Positions 30,819 through 38,206 of a stretch of 39,141 nt of DNA are shown in pieces. The notes beneath the pieces are model-generated. The model had not been told where the DNA came from, searched no databases, and saw only the letters and a list, made by a program, of their open reading frames with translations. Position 1 is the first letter of the stretch. Each line of letters begins with the position of its first letter. This stretch comes from a virus: positions 1 to 39,141 of the IMG/VR virus record IMGVR_UViG_3300043395_002618, one strand, 5' to 3'. The translations under genes and the position numbers were made by a program.

Positions 30819-31292
30819 ATGGACATTCGCACGCTACGAACATCGCTTGAGGCAACCCTGGCTAGCCAGCTGGGGGCATACACATATGGGAACGGCTCGA
30901 CCACTCCAGCAATCGCGGCGCGGGCATGGGGTGAAGCGCTGCCGCCGCGAACCACGGTGACGGGGTTGGAATGCTTAATCATAAGGAACCCAGAGCTAGA
31001 TCCAGTTGTGAGGCAATATCGGGAAGAGGTTGCGTTTCAACGCTGGACTGTGTTCCTGGTTGATTGGGGCGGTTCTGTTGACTTGCACGATGCAGCCTCT
31101 CGGCTGCTTTGGGCTTACCCTGGCAGTCGGACATTGCCGCCTCAAGCTCAACAAGGCGTTGGCCCTAAAGCATTGATGCGGATTGAGTTAACGACTTCGC
31201 CAGACTTTACGTTTGAGACTGGCGGATTGCTGCTTGAAGATGGCGGCTATCTGCTGCTCGAAGACGGCGGCAAGCTGTTGCTGGAGGTGTAA
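30819..31292 (+). CDS. Tail completion-like protein with LLLEDGG repeats (157 aa)
   Basis: The 157-residue product (MDIRTLRTSLEATLASQLGA, later GLECLIIRNPELDP and QRWTVFLVDWGGSVDLHDAA) resembles small tail terminator or completion proteins. The end is a short tandem repeat, GGLLLEDGGYLLLEDGGKLL, of a type seen as a beta-strand stacking element at the ends of phage tail proteins. Function is inferred from position and pattern. Confidence 0.5.
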   Translation: MDIRTLRTSLEATLASQLGAYTYGNGSTTPAIAARAWGEALPPRTTVTGLECLIIRNPELDPVVRQYREEVAFQRWTVFLVDWGGSVDLHDAASRLLWAYPGSRTLPPQAQQGVGPKALMRIELTTSPDFTFETGGLLLEDGGYLLLEDGGKLLLEV

Positions 31293-31294
31293 AG

Positions 31295-32752
31295 ATGCCA
31301 GACCAGAAGCTTTCACAACGACCATCGGCCGCCAGCGTTAACGGCTCAGATCAGCTCTACATCGTTCAGAGTGGCCAATCCAAGCGCGCATCCGCCTCGC
31401 AGCTGCCGATCAGCACGGCGACAGCTACGGCTCTGGCGGGCAAGGAGGCAAGCGGCGCCGCAGCGGACGCCATTGCGGCTCACCTAGCGGCAGCCGACCC
31501 GCACCCCACCTATCTGACCCAGGCCGAAGCAGGCGCTCTCTACGCTCCCCTGGCATCGGCTCACGACGCGGTGACCCTTGGCGCCACCGTGGCCGACGTG
31601 CTGGGGCTGACTGGGCAGCAACTGACAGCCGACGACCCCGGAGCTGGCGCCGATCGGCTGCTGTTCTGGGACCACTCGGCGGGGCGGCTGCGTCACCTGG
31701 CGCTGGGCTCGGGCCTGACGATCACCGACACCACGATCGACGCAGCGGGTGGCGGCTATCCCGCGTTCTCGGCTCCGACCGGGTTCAGTGTCACCGGGTC
31801 GGGCACCAGCAGTATCACCCTGTTGTTTGCCAGCGGCTACAGCCTGCCAACCACAACAAGCCAGGCCAGTTGGGATACGGCGGCGGGGCTGGCGGCTACG
31901 GCGGTTCAGCCAGCGGCATTGAGCAGCTACGTTCAGACCAGCGACAGCCGGTTGACCGACCAGCGCGTGCCAACCGATGGCAGCGTTACCGATGCCAAGA
32001 TCACGACAGGAGGCCTGTCGGCCAGCTCCGTCAACTGGGTCGCAATTACGGCTTGGGCGGCCAATACTGCCTATGCCAAGGGTGACCTCGTGTCTTACCT
32101 GGGTATTGCCTATCGGCGCAGCTCGGCCGGCACCAGCGGGGCGACGTTCAATGCCACCAACTGGCAGCAGATCACTCCGAGCGATCCACCGACGCACACA
32201 CAAACGGCTAGCACCATCAGCGACTCGACCGCAACCGGCCGAGCCATCCTGACCGCTGCCGATGCCGCCGCAGCGCGTTCGGCTATCGGCGCTGGTACTA
32301 GCTCGGTAATGATCAGCAGCAGCGTCGCCCAAGCGTTGGGTGCCACGGCAGCGGCCGGCAGTACAGGACAAGCGGCGGACGCCGGCCACATTCATCCTCT
32401 GCCTGCCGTCGTCAGCACCACTGCAGCGGGCCTGGCGCCGGCTACGTCGTTCGCCGCGCTGACCTATGCGGCGACCACGGATCTCGACATGTCGGCCCTC
32501 GATGGCCAGTACCGAACCATCACGCTTACTGGCGACCTGACGCTCACCACCAGCAACCGCGCGACGGGGCGCACGGCGGTAATCCGGCTGTTGCCGGGCG
32601 CAGCGCAGCGAACATTGACATTTCCGGTTGGTTGGGTATTCCTCGGGACCAAACCGGCGACCCTCGCGGCCAGTAAAACGGCGGTGCTGTCGCTGACGTT
32701 TTTTGGCACTGCTGACACCGATTGCGTAGCCGCCTACGCCGTTCAATCATGA
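31295..32752 (+). CDS. Tail fibre protein (485 aa)
   Basis: The product is Ala/Thr/Ser-rich with repeated short strands. It begins with an attachment segment (SVNGSDQLYIVQSGQSKRAS, typical of fibre N-termini). Around residues 245-290 a carbohydrate-binding-like module appears (AWAANTAYAKGDLVSYLGIA, YRRSSAGTSGATFNATNWQQ). The C-terminal TITLTGDLTLTTSNRATGRT and RLLPGAAQRTLTFPVGW strands resemble receptor-binding tips of siphophage fibres. The following gene is a likely fibre chaperone. The DNA is GC-rich, unlike the hub gene. Confidence 0.75.
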   Translation: MPDQKLSQRPSAASVNGSDQLYIVQSGQSKRASASQLPISTATATALAGKEASGAAADAIAAHLAAADPHPTYLTQAEAGALYAPLASAHDAVTLGATVADVLGLTGQQLTADDPGAGADRLLFWDHSAGRLRHLALGSGLTITDTTIDAAGGGYPAFSAPTGFSVTGSGTSSITLLFASGYSLPTTTSQASWDTAAGLAATAVQPAALSSYVQTSDSRLTDQRVPTDGSVTDAKITTGGLSASSVNWVAITAWAANTAYAKGDLVSYLGIAYRRSSAGTSGATFNATNWQQITPSDPPTHTQTASTISDSTATGRAILTAADAAAARSAIGAGTSSVMISSSVAQALGATAAAGSTGQAADAGHIHPLPAVVSTTAAGLAPATSFAALTYAATTDLDMSALDGQYRTITLTGDLTLTTSNRATGRTAVIRLLPGAAQRTLTFPVGWVFLGTKPATLAASKTAVLSLTFFGTADTDCVAAYAVQS

Positions 32753-33294
32753 CAAACTTCATTCGTCTCAACCCAACACGCTGGCCATATAGCCTGCGGC
32801 AACTGCGGGAAGATGAGCCCAGCCGTTCATTCTCCAATTCTCCAAAGGATTTGGAGTTGGCTATTTATGACGTGTATCGGATCGTGCCGCAAGATCAGCC
32901 GCCATTCGATCCGGCGACACATCGCATGCAAGAGGTTGAGCCTGTCCTGTCGGGTGGCCAATGGCTCCAGCAATGGCAGGAAATCGAGTTGACCCCAGCA
33001 GAGGCTGAGGCCTACTACCGGTCCACGCATCCGCCCCGCTGGTTGGAGTTTTCCGATGCCCTCCCGCCAGAAGTGGATGAGTTGCTCAATGCTGCTCGGG
33101 CCGCGTCGCCACGACTAGAGCTTGGGCTGGGAGTTGGTCTCGGCAGGGCAGCTGATGGCGATAGCCGGGCGTTCCTCAGTGCATGGCAAACCGCTCGTAC
33201 GGCGGGGTTGGTTTCCAACGAACTGGCGCAGGGGTTGCGGGCGCTGGCGGTGACGTATGACCTGCCGGCGGATTTCGTGGAGGGGCTGGTGTGA
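32749..33294 (+). CDS. Putative tail fibre assembly chaperone (181 aa)
   Basis: A protein starting MTNFIRLNPTRWPYSLRQLR with WLQQWQEIELTPAEAEAYY near residue 75. This layout (an N-terminal sequence about position or type of input, followed by W-x-x-W and ELTPAE) is familiar from phage tail fibre assembly proteins (Tfa/DUF4376-like). The C-terminal half is helical. It directly follows the fibre gene with an ATGA overlap, the usual position. Moderate confidence. Confidence 0.55.
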   Translation: MTNFIRLNPTRWPYSLRQLREDEPSRSFSNSPKDLELAIYDVYRIVPQDQPPFDPATHRMQEVEPVLSGGQWLQQWQEIELTPAEAEAYYRSTHPPRWLEFSDALPPEVDELLNAARAASPRLELGLGVGLGRAADGDSRAFLSAWQTARTAGLVSNELAQGLRALAVTYDLPADFVEGLV

Positions 33295-34115
33295 TGATGA
33301 CTTTAGGGCTGAGTGATCCGGCGTTTTTAGGGGCAATGGGTGCGGTTGGTTATGATACAGACGCTCAAACATATATTACTGCTGTTGAGGCTGCTGATGG
33401 GCAAACATTGGAAACAGCCGTTAAAGATGCCATTAATGCATTTGTAATTAATTGCAAGAGTGATGGGACATGGAATGCTATTAAAGCGTGCTGCATCATG
33501 GCAGGCGCCCGAACAATTCAGGGTTGCCTTGTGCCATTGGTTGGACCAACGCCAACCAGAAGTGGTTCGTCGGCAGGATGGAACTACGACCGAAAAACAG
33601 GACTAAAAGCTGATGGAAGTACTAATCTAATTGATAGTGGTTTGGCTGCGAGTTCAAACGCTCAAAATAATGTGAGCGGCGGGGTGTGGGTTTCGACTGC
33701 ACCTACAGCGATGACCTATGCAGCCTATATGGGAGCCGGTTCCGGTCAGACTGGATCTTTCAACTTATTTAATGATACTGGCAGAATTGCGACTAGATGC
33801 CATAATACAGCAGCTAATATCTTTGGCGCGGGAACATCTTCCGCAACTGGATTTATTGGCATGTCTAGGTCAAGCGCATCTATCTATAGCGTACGGTTTT
33901 CGTCTGCCAATAATACACTGACACAAGCGTCTGAAGCGCCTATCTCTAATAATATAAGCATTTTTAGGGTTACATCGCCAGTTCCCACCAATGATAACTC
34001 CACATATAGCAACGGCAGATACGCTTTCTATTACATTGGCCAATCATTAGATATGGCACTTCTGCAAACTAGGATTAGCGCCTTGATAACCGCCATTGCT
34101 GCTGCTATCCCATGA
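33291..34115 (+). CDS. Adhesin-like tail-associated protein (274 aa)
   Basis: The N-terminus has the pattern DAQTYITAVEAADGQTLETA, then VKDAINAFVINCKSDGTW and AIKACCIMAGARTIQGCLVP, which I recall from many cyanobacterial and phage proteins near fibres. The C-terminal two-thirds is Ser/Thr/Asn-rich and beta-like (FIGMSRSSASIYSVRFSSAN) and ends in a helix (DMALLQTRISALITAIAAAI). It is probably an additional receptor-binding or decoration protein. AT-rich compared with 31295-33294, so it may have been acquired separately. Confidence 0.6.
   Translation: MMMTLGLSDPAFLGAMGAVGYDTDAQTYITAVEAADGQTLETAVKDAINAFVINCKSDGTWNAIKACCIMAGARTIQGCLVPLVGPTPTRSGSSAGWNYDRKTGLKADGSTNLIDSGLAASSNAQNNVSGGVWVSTAPTAMTYAAYMGAGSGQTGSFNLFNDTGRIATRCHNTAANIFGAGTSSATGFIGMSRSSASIYSVRFSSANNTLTQASEAPISNNISIFRVTSPVPTNDNSTYSNGRYAFYYIGQSLDMALLQTRISALITAIAAAIP
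34064..34072 (+). promoter_or_regulatory. L-box inside the 3' end of the 33291 gene
   Basis: Exact GCAAACTAG on the plus strand, in coding sequence but 136 bases before the preferred start of the membrane-protein gene at 34208. It could be chance or a lysis-gene promoter. Confidence 0.35.
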
Positions 34116-34207
34116 CCCACCGCCGCACCCTCCTCCGCCGTGACTTACCTCATCAACACTAAGAAATGGATCCAACTAATTTTTTCAACAGTCAAGAGGA
34201 GAAGAAA

Positions 34208-34525
34208 ATGGAAATAGAAGACTTTAAAGCCGATCAAATACACATTGCTATCTTAACCACACTTACAAGGCTCCAGGCTGAATTAAGACATCTCGGAGAA
34301 ATGTTTGCCGAGCATCGTGAAGACAGATCAAAGCTTGGCGAACGTGTCGGCGAGCTTGAGAAAGCTATGCCAAACAAATTAGACGAACGGCTTGCTAGGT
34401 TAGAAATCATAGTTATAGGGAAGATGGCTGTCGTTGCAGCATTAATTTTGTGTTTAATTCCTATAGCCTGGCCCGAAATTAAAACCACGATTCAGAGATC
34501 TCCACCCACTCAGCAAACACCATGA
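34208..34525 (+). CDS. Coiled-coil membrane protein, XhlA/holin-like (105 aa)
   Basis: The ATG at 34208 is preferred because AGGAG (34196-34200) lies 7 bases upstream, a rare clear Shine-Dalgarno in this window. The longer frame starts at 34166. Residues 1-70 form a charged coiled coil (TRLQAELRHLGEMFAEHRED, RSKLGERVGELEKAM). A single membrane segment (EIIVIGKMAVVAALILCLIP) follows, with a short basic tail. That layout resembles XhlA-type or holin-accessory proteins. It overlaps the next gene by ATGA. No endolysin gene is adjacent. Confidence 0.55.
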   Translation: MEIEDFKADQIHIAILTTLTRLQAELRHLGEMFAEHREDRSKLGERVGELEKAMPNKLDERLARLEIIVIGKMAVVAALILCLIPIAWPEIKTTIQRSPPTQQTP

Positions 34526-34719
34526 ACCGCATCATCATTTCTGCATTGGTGGGCTGCGTGATCACCTCCGCCGTAGGCGGGTTCGGAGCTCCCCTGCTGT
34601 GCGCAGGCAGCGGGCCAGAATGCGGCGACAGATGGCGGCAAGCGGCAGGAGGTGCCCTGGCAGCTGCAACCAGCCTCGGCACCCTGCTCGCTCGCCTTCC
34701 TGGCGGGCCTAACCCGTAG
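34522..34719 (+). CDS. Small membrane protein, possible holin or spanin part (65 aa)
   Basis: A 65-residue protein with an N-terminal membrane or signal segment (IIISALVGCVITSAVGGFGA) and a second hydrophobic stretch (AAGGALAAATSLGTLLARLP). Two membrane passes and the position at the end of the late operon would fit a class II holin. The Cys-x6-Cys region between them might make a disulfide. It converges with the minus-strand operon and overlaps its last gene by 11 bases, with no terminator in between. Confidence 0.5.
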   Translation: MNRIIISALVGCVITSAVGGFGAPLLCAGSGPECGDRWRQAAGGALAAATSLGTLLARLPGGPNP

Positions 34720-34882
34720 GCCACTGCGGCGGCTCGATGCCACGAGAGCGGCAAAGAGCTTCGAAGTTGGCTTGCGCCTTGGGGATCGTGCTGGCAACCA
34801 CGCAGATCCCGCCAGCGCAGATCCGCCATGCAGCACCTCCGTCCTGACGGGTGATGACGTCGATGGTGGGTGGTTCAGTCAT
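34709..34882 (-). CDS. Hypothetical small protein (57 aa)
   Basis: A 57-residue product (MTEPPTIDVITRQDGGAAWR, then ICAGGICVVASTIPKAQANF) with two cysteines five residues apart and an amphipathic helix near the end. The start at 34882 overlaps the upstream zinc-protein gene by eight bases, as usual in this operon. It is the last gene of the leftward operon. Function unknown. Confidence 0.6.
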   Translation of the reverse strand: MTEPPTIDVITRQDGGAAWRICAGGICVVASTIPKAQANFEALCRSRGIEPPQWPTG

Positions 34883-35108
34883 CGGTCTGGTCCTCCAGTT
34901 CGGCGAAATCCCAGTCAAGAAAAACGGCGTGGCAGCAATCTTCTGCATCAGCGCTGATCTGGCCGGTGGCTCCGCACTCGGGATCAACGCAGCGCACCTT
35001 GTCGCCATCGGTGGCCCAACCGTCTTCGGGGTCATTGCTGAACACCTGAAGCGGCCCTCCGCATTCGGGGCAGTCTTCCGGCCAGTCTTTCCAGGCGTAG
35101 TCAGCCAT
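34875..35108 (-). CDS. Zinc-ribbon-like acidic protein (77 aa)
   Basis: Two cysteine pairs, CPECGG and CVDPEC, at about 25-residue spacing mark a zinc ribbon in an otherwise very acidic protein (DEDG-type and WDFAELEDQTDD). Acidic zinc proteins of this size are common in phage early operons, and some mimic DNA or bind RNA polymerase. No family name is assigned. Confidence 0.65.
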   Translation of the reverse strand: MADYAWKDWPEDCPECGGPLQVFSNDPEDGWATDGDKVRCVDPECGATGQISADAEDCCHAVFLDWDFAELEDQTDD

Positions 35109-35112
35109 CGTC

Positions 35113-35334
35113 TCAGCCCTCCAGTTCGGCAGCGATGGCGAGGATCTCTGCGCGGATCAGCGCAGCAGTACCAGGGGAGAGAAAGGTGCCTCCTTCCGGC
35201 ACCACCTGATCCGCCAGAGCGCGAATGGCAGCGGCCAGCGCATCGCCATGGTCCTCAAATGTACCGACACGCTCTGCCACGTCGTTAAAGGCCTCCCATG
35301 CGGCATCTGCAGCGGGGGAAAGGGAGCGGGTCAT
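35113..35334 (-). CDS. Hypothetical helical protein (73 aa)
   Basis: An Ala-rich helical protein (AWEAFNDVAERVGTFEDHGD, then ALAAAIRALADQVVPEGGTF). It lies between the zinc protein and the repeat-containing protein and shares a 4-base overlap with the latter. No membrane segment or motif. Confidence 0.6.
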   Translation of the reverse strand: MTRSLSPAADAAWEAFNDVAERVGTFEDHGDALAAAIRALADQVVPEGGTFLSPGTAALIRAEILAIAAELEG

Positions 35335-36164
35335 CGGTCAGCCTCCTCACGCATCATCTCGGCCCATTGGGTGCCGTTGGCGCTGGGGAGGACGACGCTT
35401 GCGGCGGGTGCTTGACAGCTGCAAACATCGTGACCGCTATCAATCTCCCCCCGCAGCACCTCGGCCCACTGAGAGCCGTTGGCGATGGTGTCGGAGCGCT
35501 GCTGGAGCCAGTCGGCTACGGCGCAGATGACGCCGCGGGCCACGTAGTCCTCGGGGTGATTGCCTGTGATGTGGCAGATCTCCTCTATCACGCTCTCCAC
35601 CAACCCGATAGCAGGCGCGGGCGGTGGGGTGGGTTGGGGGGTGGGTTCCTGCTCCTGGCGGGGCTGGGCGGCGTGCTGGCGGCCGAGGTTGTAGACAGAG
35701 CGAAGGGCATCAATAAACAATGACCCACCATCTCTCATCCGAATCCAGTATTCCTCCAGCTCCTCATCCGTAGCCACCATTTCCGGGGCGCCACGGGAAT
35801 GGTCAGGCGCGGGCGGTGGGGTGGCGGCGGCTTCTAGGGCGGCGAGGCGGTCGGCTATGGCGTTGATTGCCATCCAGATAGTTGGCTCTGGTTGTGGTAG
35901 CTCCGCATCCGTAGCCACCATTTCCGTGGCGCCGCGGAAATGGTCAGGGGTGGAACTCCCAATTTGGGAATCATTGGGGGCTGGCTGGGAGTTGGCGGCA
36001 GCTTCCAGGGCGGCGAGGCGTTGCTCAAAATCGCTGTCGGCTTTTAAAGCGGCGAAGTGGTCGACTACTTCAAGAAGGACGGATGGATACACAAAGCCTC
36101 CTGCTTTAGCCTGTTGCCTAATCAATGCCCACTGCTCCGGCGTCGCCTTATGTGGTGCGGTCAT
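35331..36164 (-). CDS. Repeat-containing early protein (277 aa)
   Basis: Contains an internal duplication: RLAALEAAA followed by a Pro-rich linker, a short DHxRGA motif and EMVATDxEL occurs twice (residues about 44-90 and 110-140). A second pair, NGSQWAEVLRGEID and NGTQWAEMMREEAD, closes the protein. Between them lies a helical region ending VADWLQQRSD. Such shuffled coiled-coil and linker units resemble phage early proteins assembled by recombination. It starts three bases after the dCTP deaminase stop. Confidence 0.6.
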   Translation of the reverse strand: MTAPHKATPEQWALIRQQAKAGGFVYPSVLLEVVDHFAALKADSDFEQRLAALEAAANSQPAPNDSQIGSSTPDHFRGATEMVATDAELPQPEPTIWMAINAIADRLAALEAAATPPPAPDHSRGAPEMVATDEELEEYWIRMRDGGSLFIDALRSVYNLGRQHAAQPRQEQEPTPQPTPPPAPAIGLVESVIEEICHITGNHPEDYVARGVICAVADWLQQRSDTIANGSQWAEVLRGEIDSGHDVCSCQAPAASVVLPSANGTQWAEMMREEADR

Positions 36165-36167
36165 TGA

Positions 36168-36791
36168 TCAAACCCTCGCTACAATTACTGACTCCGGCTG
36201 GCCCTGATACTTGCCAGCCCTGTCCTGATAGGTGGTCTCGCAGGGCTCGCCCTCGAAGAATAGCGCTTGAACGATGCCCTCATTGGCATAGATTCGGCAA
36301 TCGGCTCCGCTGCTGTTGCTGAGCTCCAGCGTCAGGTGACCCTTCCAGCCGGCTTCGCCTGGCGTCAGGTTCGCGATCACCCCCATGCGGGCATAGGTGC
36401 TTTTGCCAATAAAGAGACAGGTGGCGTTCCGAGGGATCGAGATGTATTCCAACGCCACACCAAGCCCGTAGGAGTGGCCCGGCAGGATGAAGTAGTCGCC
36501 GTCCTCATCGTGATGCAGCGTCGCCGGTTCCAGGTTGGCGGGGTTGAACCGCTTGGGGTTCATCACCGTGCCTGGCACATGGCGGAAGATCAGAAACTCC
36601 TTGGGGCTAAGGCGCAGGTCGTAGCCGTAGGAGCTGCAGCCGTAGGAGAGAACGGGGCGCTTCCCTGCTGCATCCATGCTCAGCGCATGGGCAAACGGGT
36701 TGGCGTCGACATGCCGCACCAGCTCTGGCTCAAACGGCGCGATCATGCCGGCGGCGGCTTGCTCGCGAATCCAGCGGTCGTTTTTGATCAT
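36168..36791 (-). CDS. dcd: dCTP deaminase
   Basis: 207 residues from the ATG at 36791, confirmed by the ATGA overlap with the upstream gene. Family signatures are LSYGCSSYGYDLRLSPKEF, GKSTYARMGVIANLTPGEAG and WKGHLTLELSNSSG, in which the Glu of LTLELSN fits the catalytic glutamate. The end has IVQALFFEGE and YQDRAGKYQGQ. The enzyme converts dCTP to dUTP, feeding dTTP synthesis or altering nucleotide pools during replication. No dUTPase or thymidylate synthase is seen nearby. A longer start at 36842 is less likely. Confidence 0.93.
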   Translation of the reverse strand: MIKNDRWIREQAAAGMIAPFEPELVRHVDANPFAHALSMDAAGKRPVLSYGCSSYGYDLRLSPKEFLIFRHVPGTVMNPKRFNPANLEPATLHHDEDGDYFILPGHSYGLGVALEYISIPRNATCLFIGKSTYARMGVIANLTPGEAGWKGHLTLELSNSSGADCRIYANEGIVQALFFEGEPCETTYQDRAGKYQGQPESVIVARV

Positions 36792-37018
36792 GGTTGTTGA
36801 GTGGGGGATTCGGGGATTGGTTGCCAGTGGGTGGGAGGACATCTCCTGGCGTCAGTTTTGGTTACGAAAAGCATATGGCAATACCAAAATGGCTGTCTTT
36901 TTCCATACATATCGTTGTCATATCTGCCAGGTGCTACACGCCACCAAGGGGGAGCGCTTGGACGATACAGCAGGATTTGTTTATCCTTTGGCGCGGTCTC
37001 AATAGGTTGCCAGCTCAT
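36788..37018 (-). CDS. DUF551-like small protein (76 aa)
   Basis: The pattern WQPIETAPKDKQILLY, an aromatic middle, and a closing CPPTHWQPIPESP matches the DUF551 type common in phages and prophages. The ATG at 37018 is supported by the overlap with the tiny membrane-protein gene. Function of the family is unknown. It forms part of the leftward early operon next to dCTP deaminase. Confidence 0.75.
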   Translation of the reverse strand: MSWQPIETAPKDKQILLYRPSAPPWWRVAPGRYDNDMYGKRQPFWYCHMLFVTKTDARRCPPTHWQPIPESPTQQP

Positions 37019-37122
37019 GGCCCAACCCTCGTGAGCACCACCAGCACCCCAGCACCGGCGGCGGCGCAAAGGCTGGTGGTGAAAATTATCGCCGCAGCGA
37101 GCAAGGTGCATGGATCAGTCAT
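37015..37122 (-). CDS. Tiny membrane protein (35 aa)
   Basis: A 35-codon ORF (MTDPCTLLAAAIIFTTSLCA, then an Ala/Gly/Val stretch GAGVLVVLTRVGP) with one membrane span. ATGA overlaps on both sides support it as real despite its length. It might be an inner-membrane toxin-like or superinfection-exclusion peptide; only membrane location is visible. Confidence 0.6.
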   Translation of the reverse strand: MTDPCTLLAAAIIFTTSLCAAAGAGVLVVLTRVGP

Positions 37123-37301
37123 TGGCCTTTTGCGGTGGTGGGAGGCGGAAGCTTGGTAAATGGGTAAATTGAAATAACGGCAGCCGAGGGGAACTGCTGT
37201 TTGAAGGATTCAAGAGCTTTGTCTGTTGTGTATCCTTCGGGACAAACCCATTCTGTTTCGTGTCTTTCATGGTTGGTAGTGTAAGCAACTAGATACATCA
37301 T
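37119..37301 (-). CDS. Hypothetical small protein (60 aa)
   Basis: A 60-residue protein (MMYLVAYTTNHERHETEWVC, later ALESFKQQFPSAAVISIYPF) with one cysteine. A phage family with an initial YLVxYTT strand and a KAxxxFxxxxP-A--I-I pattern is vaguely familiar, but no name is claimed. It is coupled to both neighbours. Confidence 0.6.
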   Translation of the reverse strand: MMYLVAYTTNHERHETEWVCPEGYTTDKALESFKQQFPSAAVISIYPFTKLPPPTTAKGQ

Positions 37302-37591
37302 AACCTTTCCGCCGCCACTTCACTACAGCGAGGCAGGCTGAAGCCCTGGGGGGCGGTGAGAGCGGCCCAGGTTTTGGCGTCGATCCGGGCGGCAGCAGCA
37401 CGCGCCTGAGCGGTCAGCTCAACCGCGTCGGCCACGCTTAGCCCCCCGTTGTCGGGGATGGCATCAGCGATGGCCGTAGCGGCCTGCAGCAGCAGGTCCA
37501 GCCGCCGCACCAGCGGGGCGTTGAGGCTGTCGCCGGGGCGGTTGGGGACAATCGCTTCCACTGCTTCGATCGCCTGGGAGATGGGGTCCAT
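37298..37591 (-). CDS. Hypothetical helical protein (97 aa)
   Basis: Ala-rich and helical, with an acidic start (MDPISQAIEAVEAIVPNRPG) and a central LRRLDLLLQAATAIADAIPD-like region. It shares one base (TGATG) with the Gp157-like gene upstream. It may be a cofactor of Gp157, but only position supports this. Confidence 0.6.
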   Translation of the reverse strand: MDPISQAIEAVEAIVPNRPGDSLNAPLVRRLDLLLQAATAIADAIPDNGGLSVADAVELTAQARAAAARIDAKTWAALTAPQGFSLPRCSEVAAERL

Positions 37592-38166
37592 CAGGCAATC
37601 CGCCAGGAACGGCGCTCGACAAGCTGGGCGCCAGTGATGGTTTCGCCGGCTTTGAGCTGTTGCGCTAACAGCTCTTTGTTAAAGCTCACAGTTGTTACTG
37701 TGCGTTGATACATTGCCGGAAGGTCTTCCGGCTCAAGTTCCGGGTCAATCTCAACCCTCGTGCTTTTGCGGCTCCGTAGAGCATGGGATTGGAAATCCCA
37801 CTTAGTTGAATCGGGGTCAATCTTGCCGAGTGCCGCCACAAGGCGACTCAACAGGACTTCGGCCTGGTGTTCATCGGCTTTGGCAAGCTCCTGCAACTGC
37901 TTGGCCTTGGCTTTCCTGGCCTCGGCCCTGGCTTGAAGATTGCTGATCACCCAGCACCAGGCGTCAGCCCTCTCGTTGAGGGCTTCGCGGTTGTCCGCTT
38001 CCGCCGTGATGAGCTCTTCAAGTTCTGCATGGATGGCGGCCGCATCGAATGCATCGGTCGCATCGGCTTCTGGGTCTAGACCCAGAAGGTCAGCGGCAAT
38101 CGTTTCGATGCGATCGGCTAGCGTCGCAGCGCGGCCGATAAGGCCGTATAGGGTTGATGCAGTCAT
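37591..38166 (-). CDS. Gp157-like siphovirus protein (191 aa)
   Basis: The N-terminal helices carry HAELEELITAEADNREALN, and the central region WCWVISNLQARAEARKAKAK is strongly helical. The core segment QSHALRSRKSTRVEIDPELE and DLPAMYQRTVTTVSFNKELL with a C-terminal LKAGETITGAQLVERRSWRI matches the siphovirus Gp157 family. Gp157 is reported in phages with resistance or replication-associated roles in lactic acid bacteria. It is the best-recognised early gene of the leftward operon. Confidence 0.8.
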   Translation of the reverse strand: MTASTLYGLIGRAATLADRIETIAADLLGLDPEADATDAFDAAAIHAELEELITAEADNREALNERADAWCWVISNLQARAEARKAKAKQLQELAKADEHQAEVLLSRLVAALGKIDPDSTKWDFQSHALRSRKSTRVEIDPELEPEDLPAMYQRTVTTVSFNKELLAQQLKAGETITGAQLVERRSWRIA

Positions 38167-38206
38167 CGGGATGGGTTAGGGATGGGTGGTCGTCGTCGTC
38201 TGGCAG

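Noticed and set aside
34709-34719. Bidirectional terminator at the convergence of the late and leftward operons
   Set aside because: No GC hairpin with T-runs on either strand was seen there; the genes simply overlap tail to tail.
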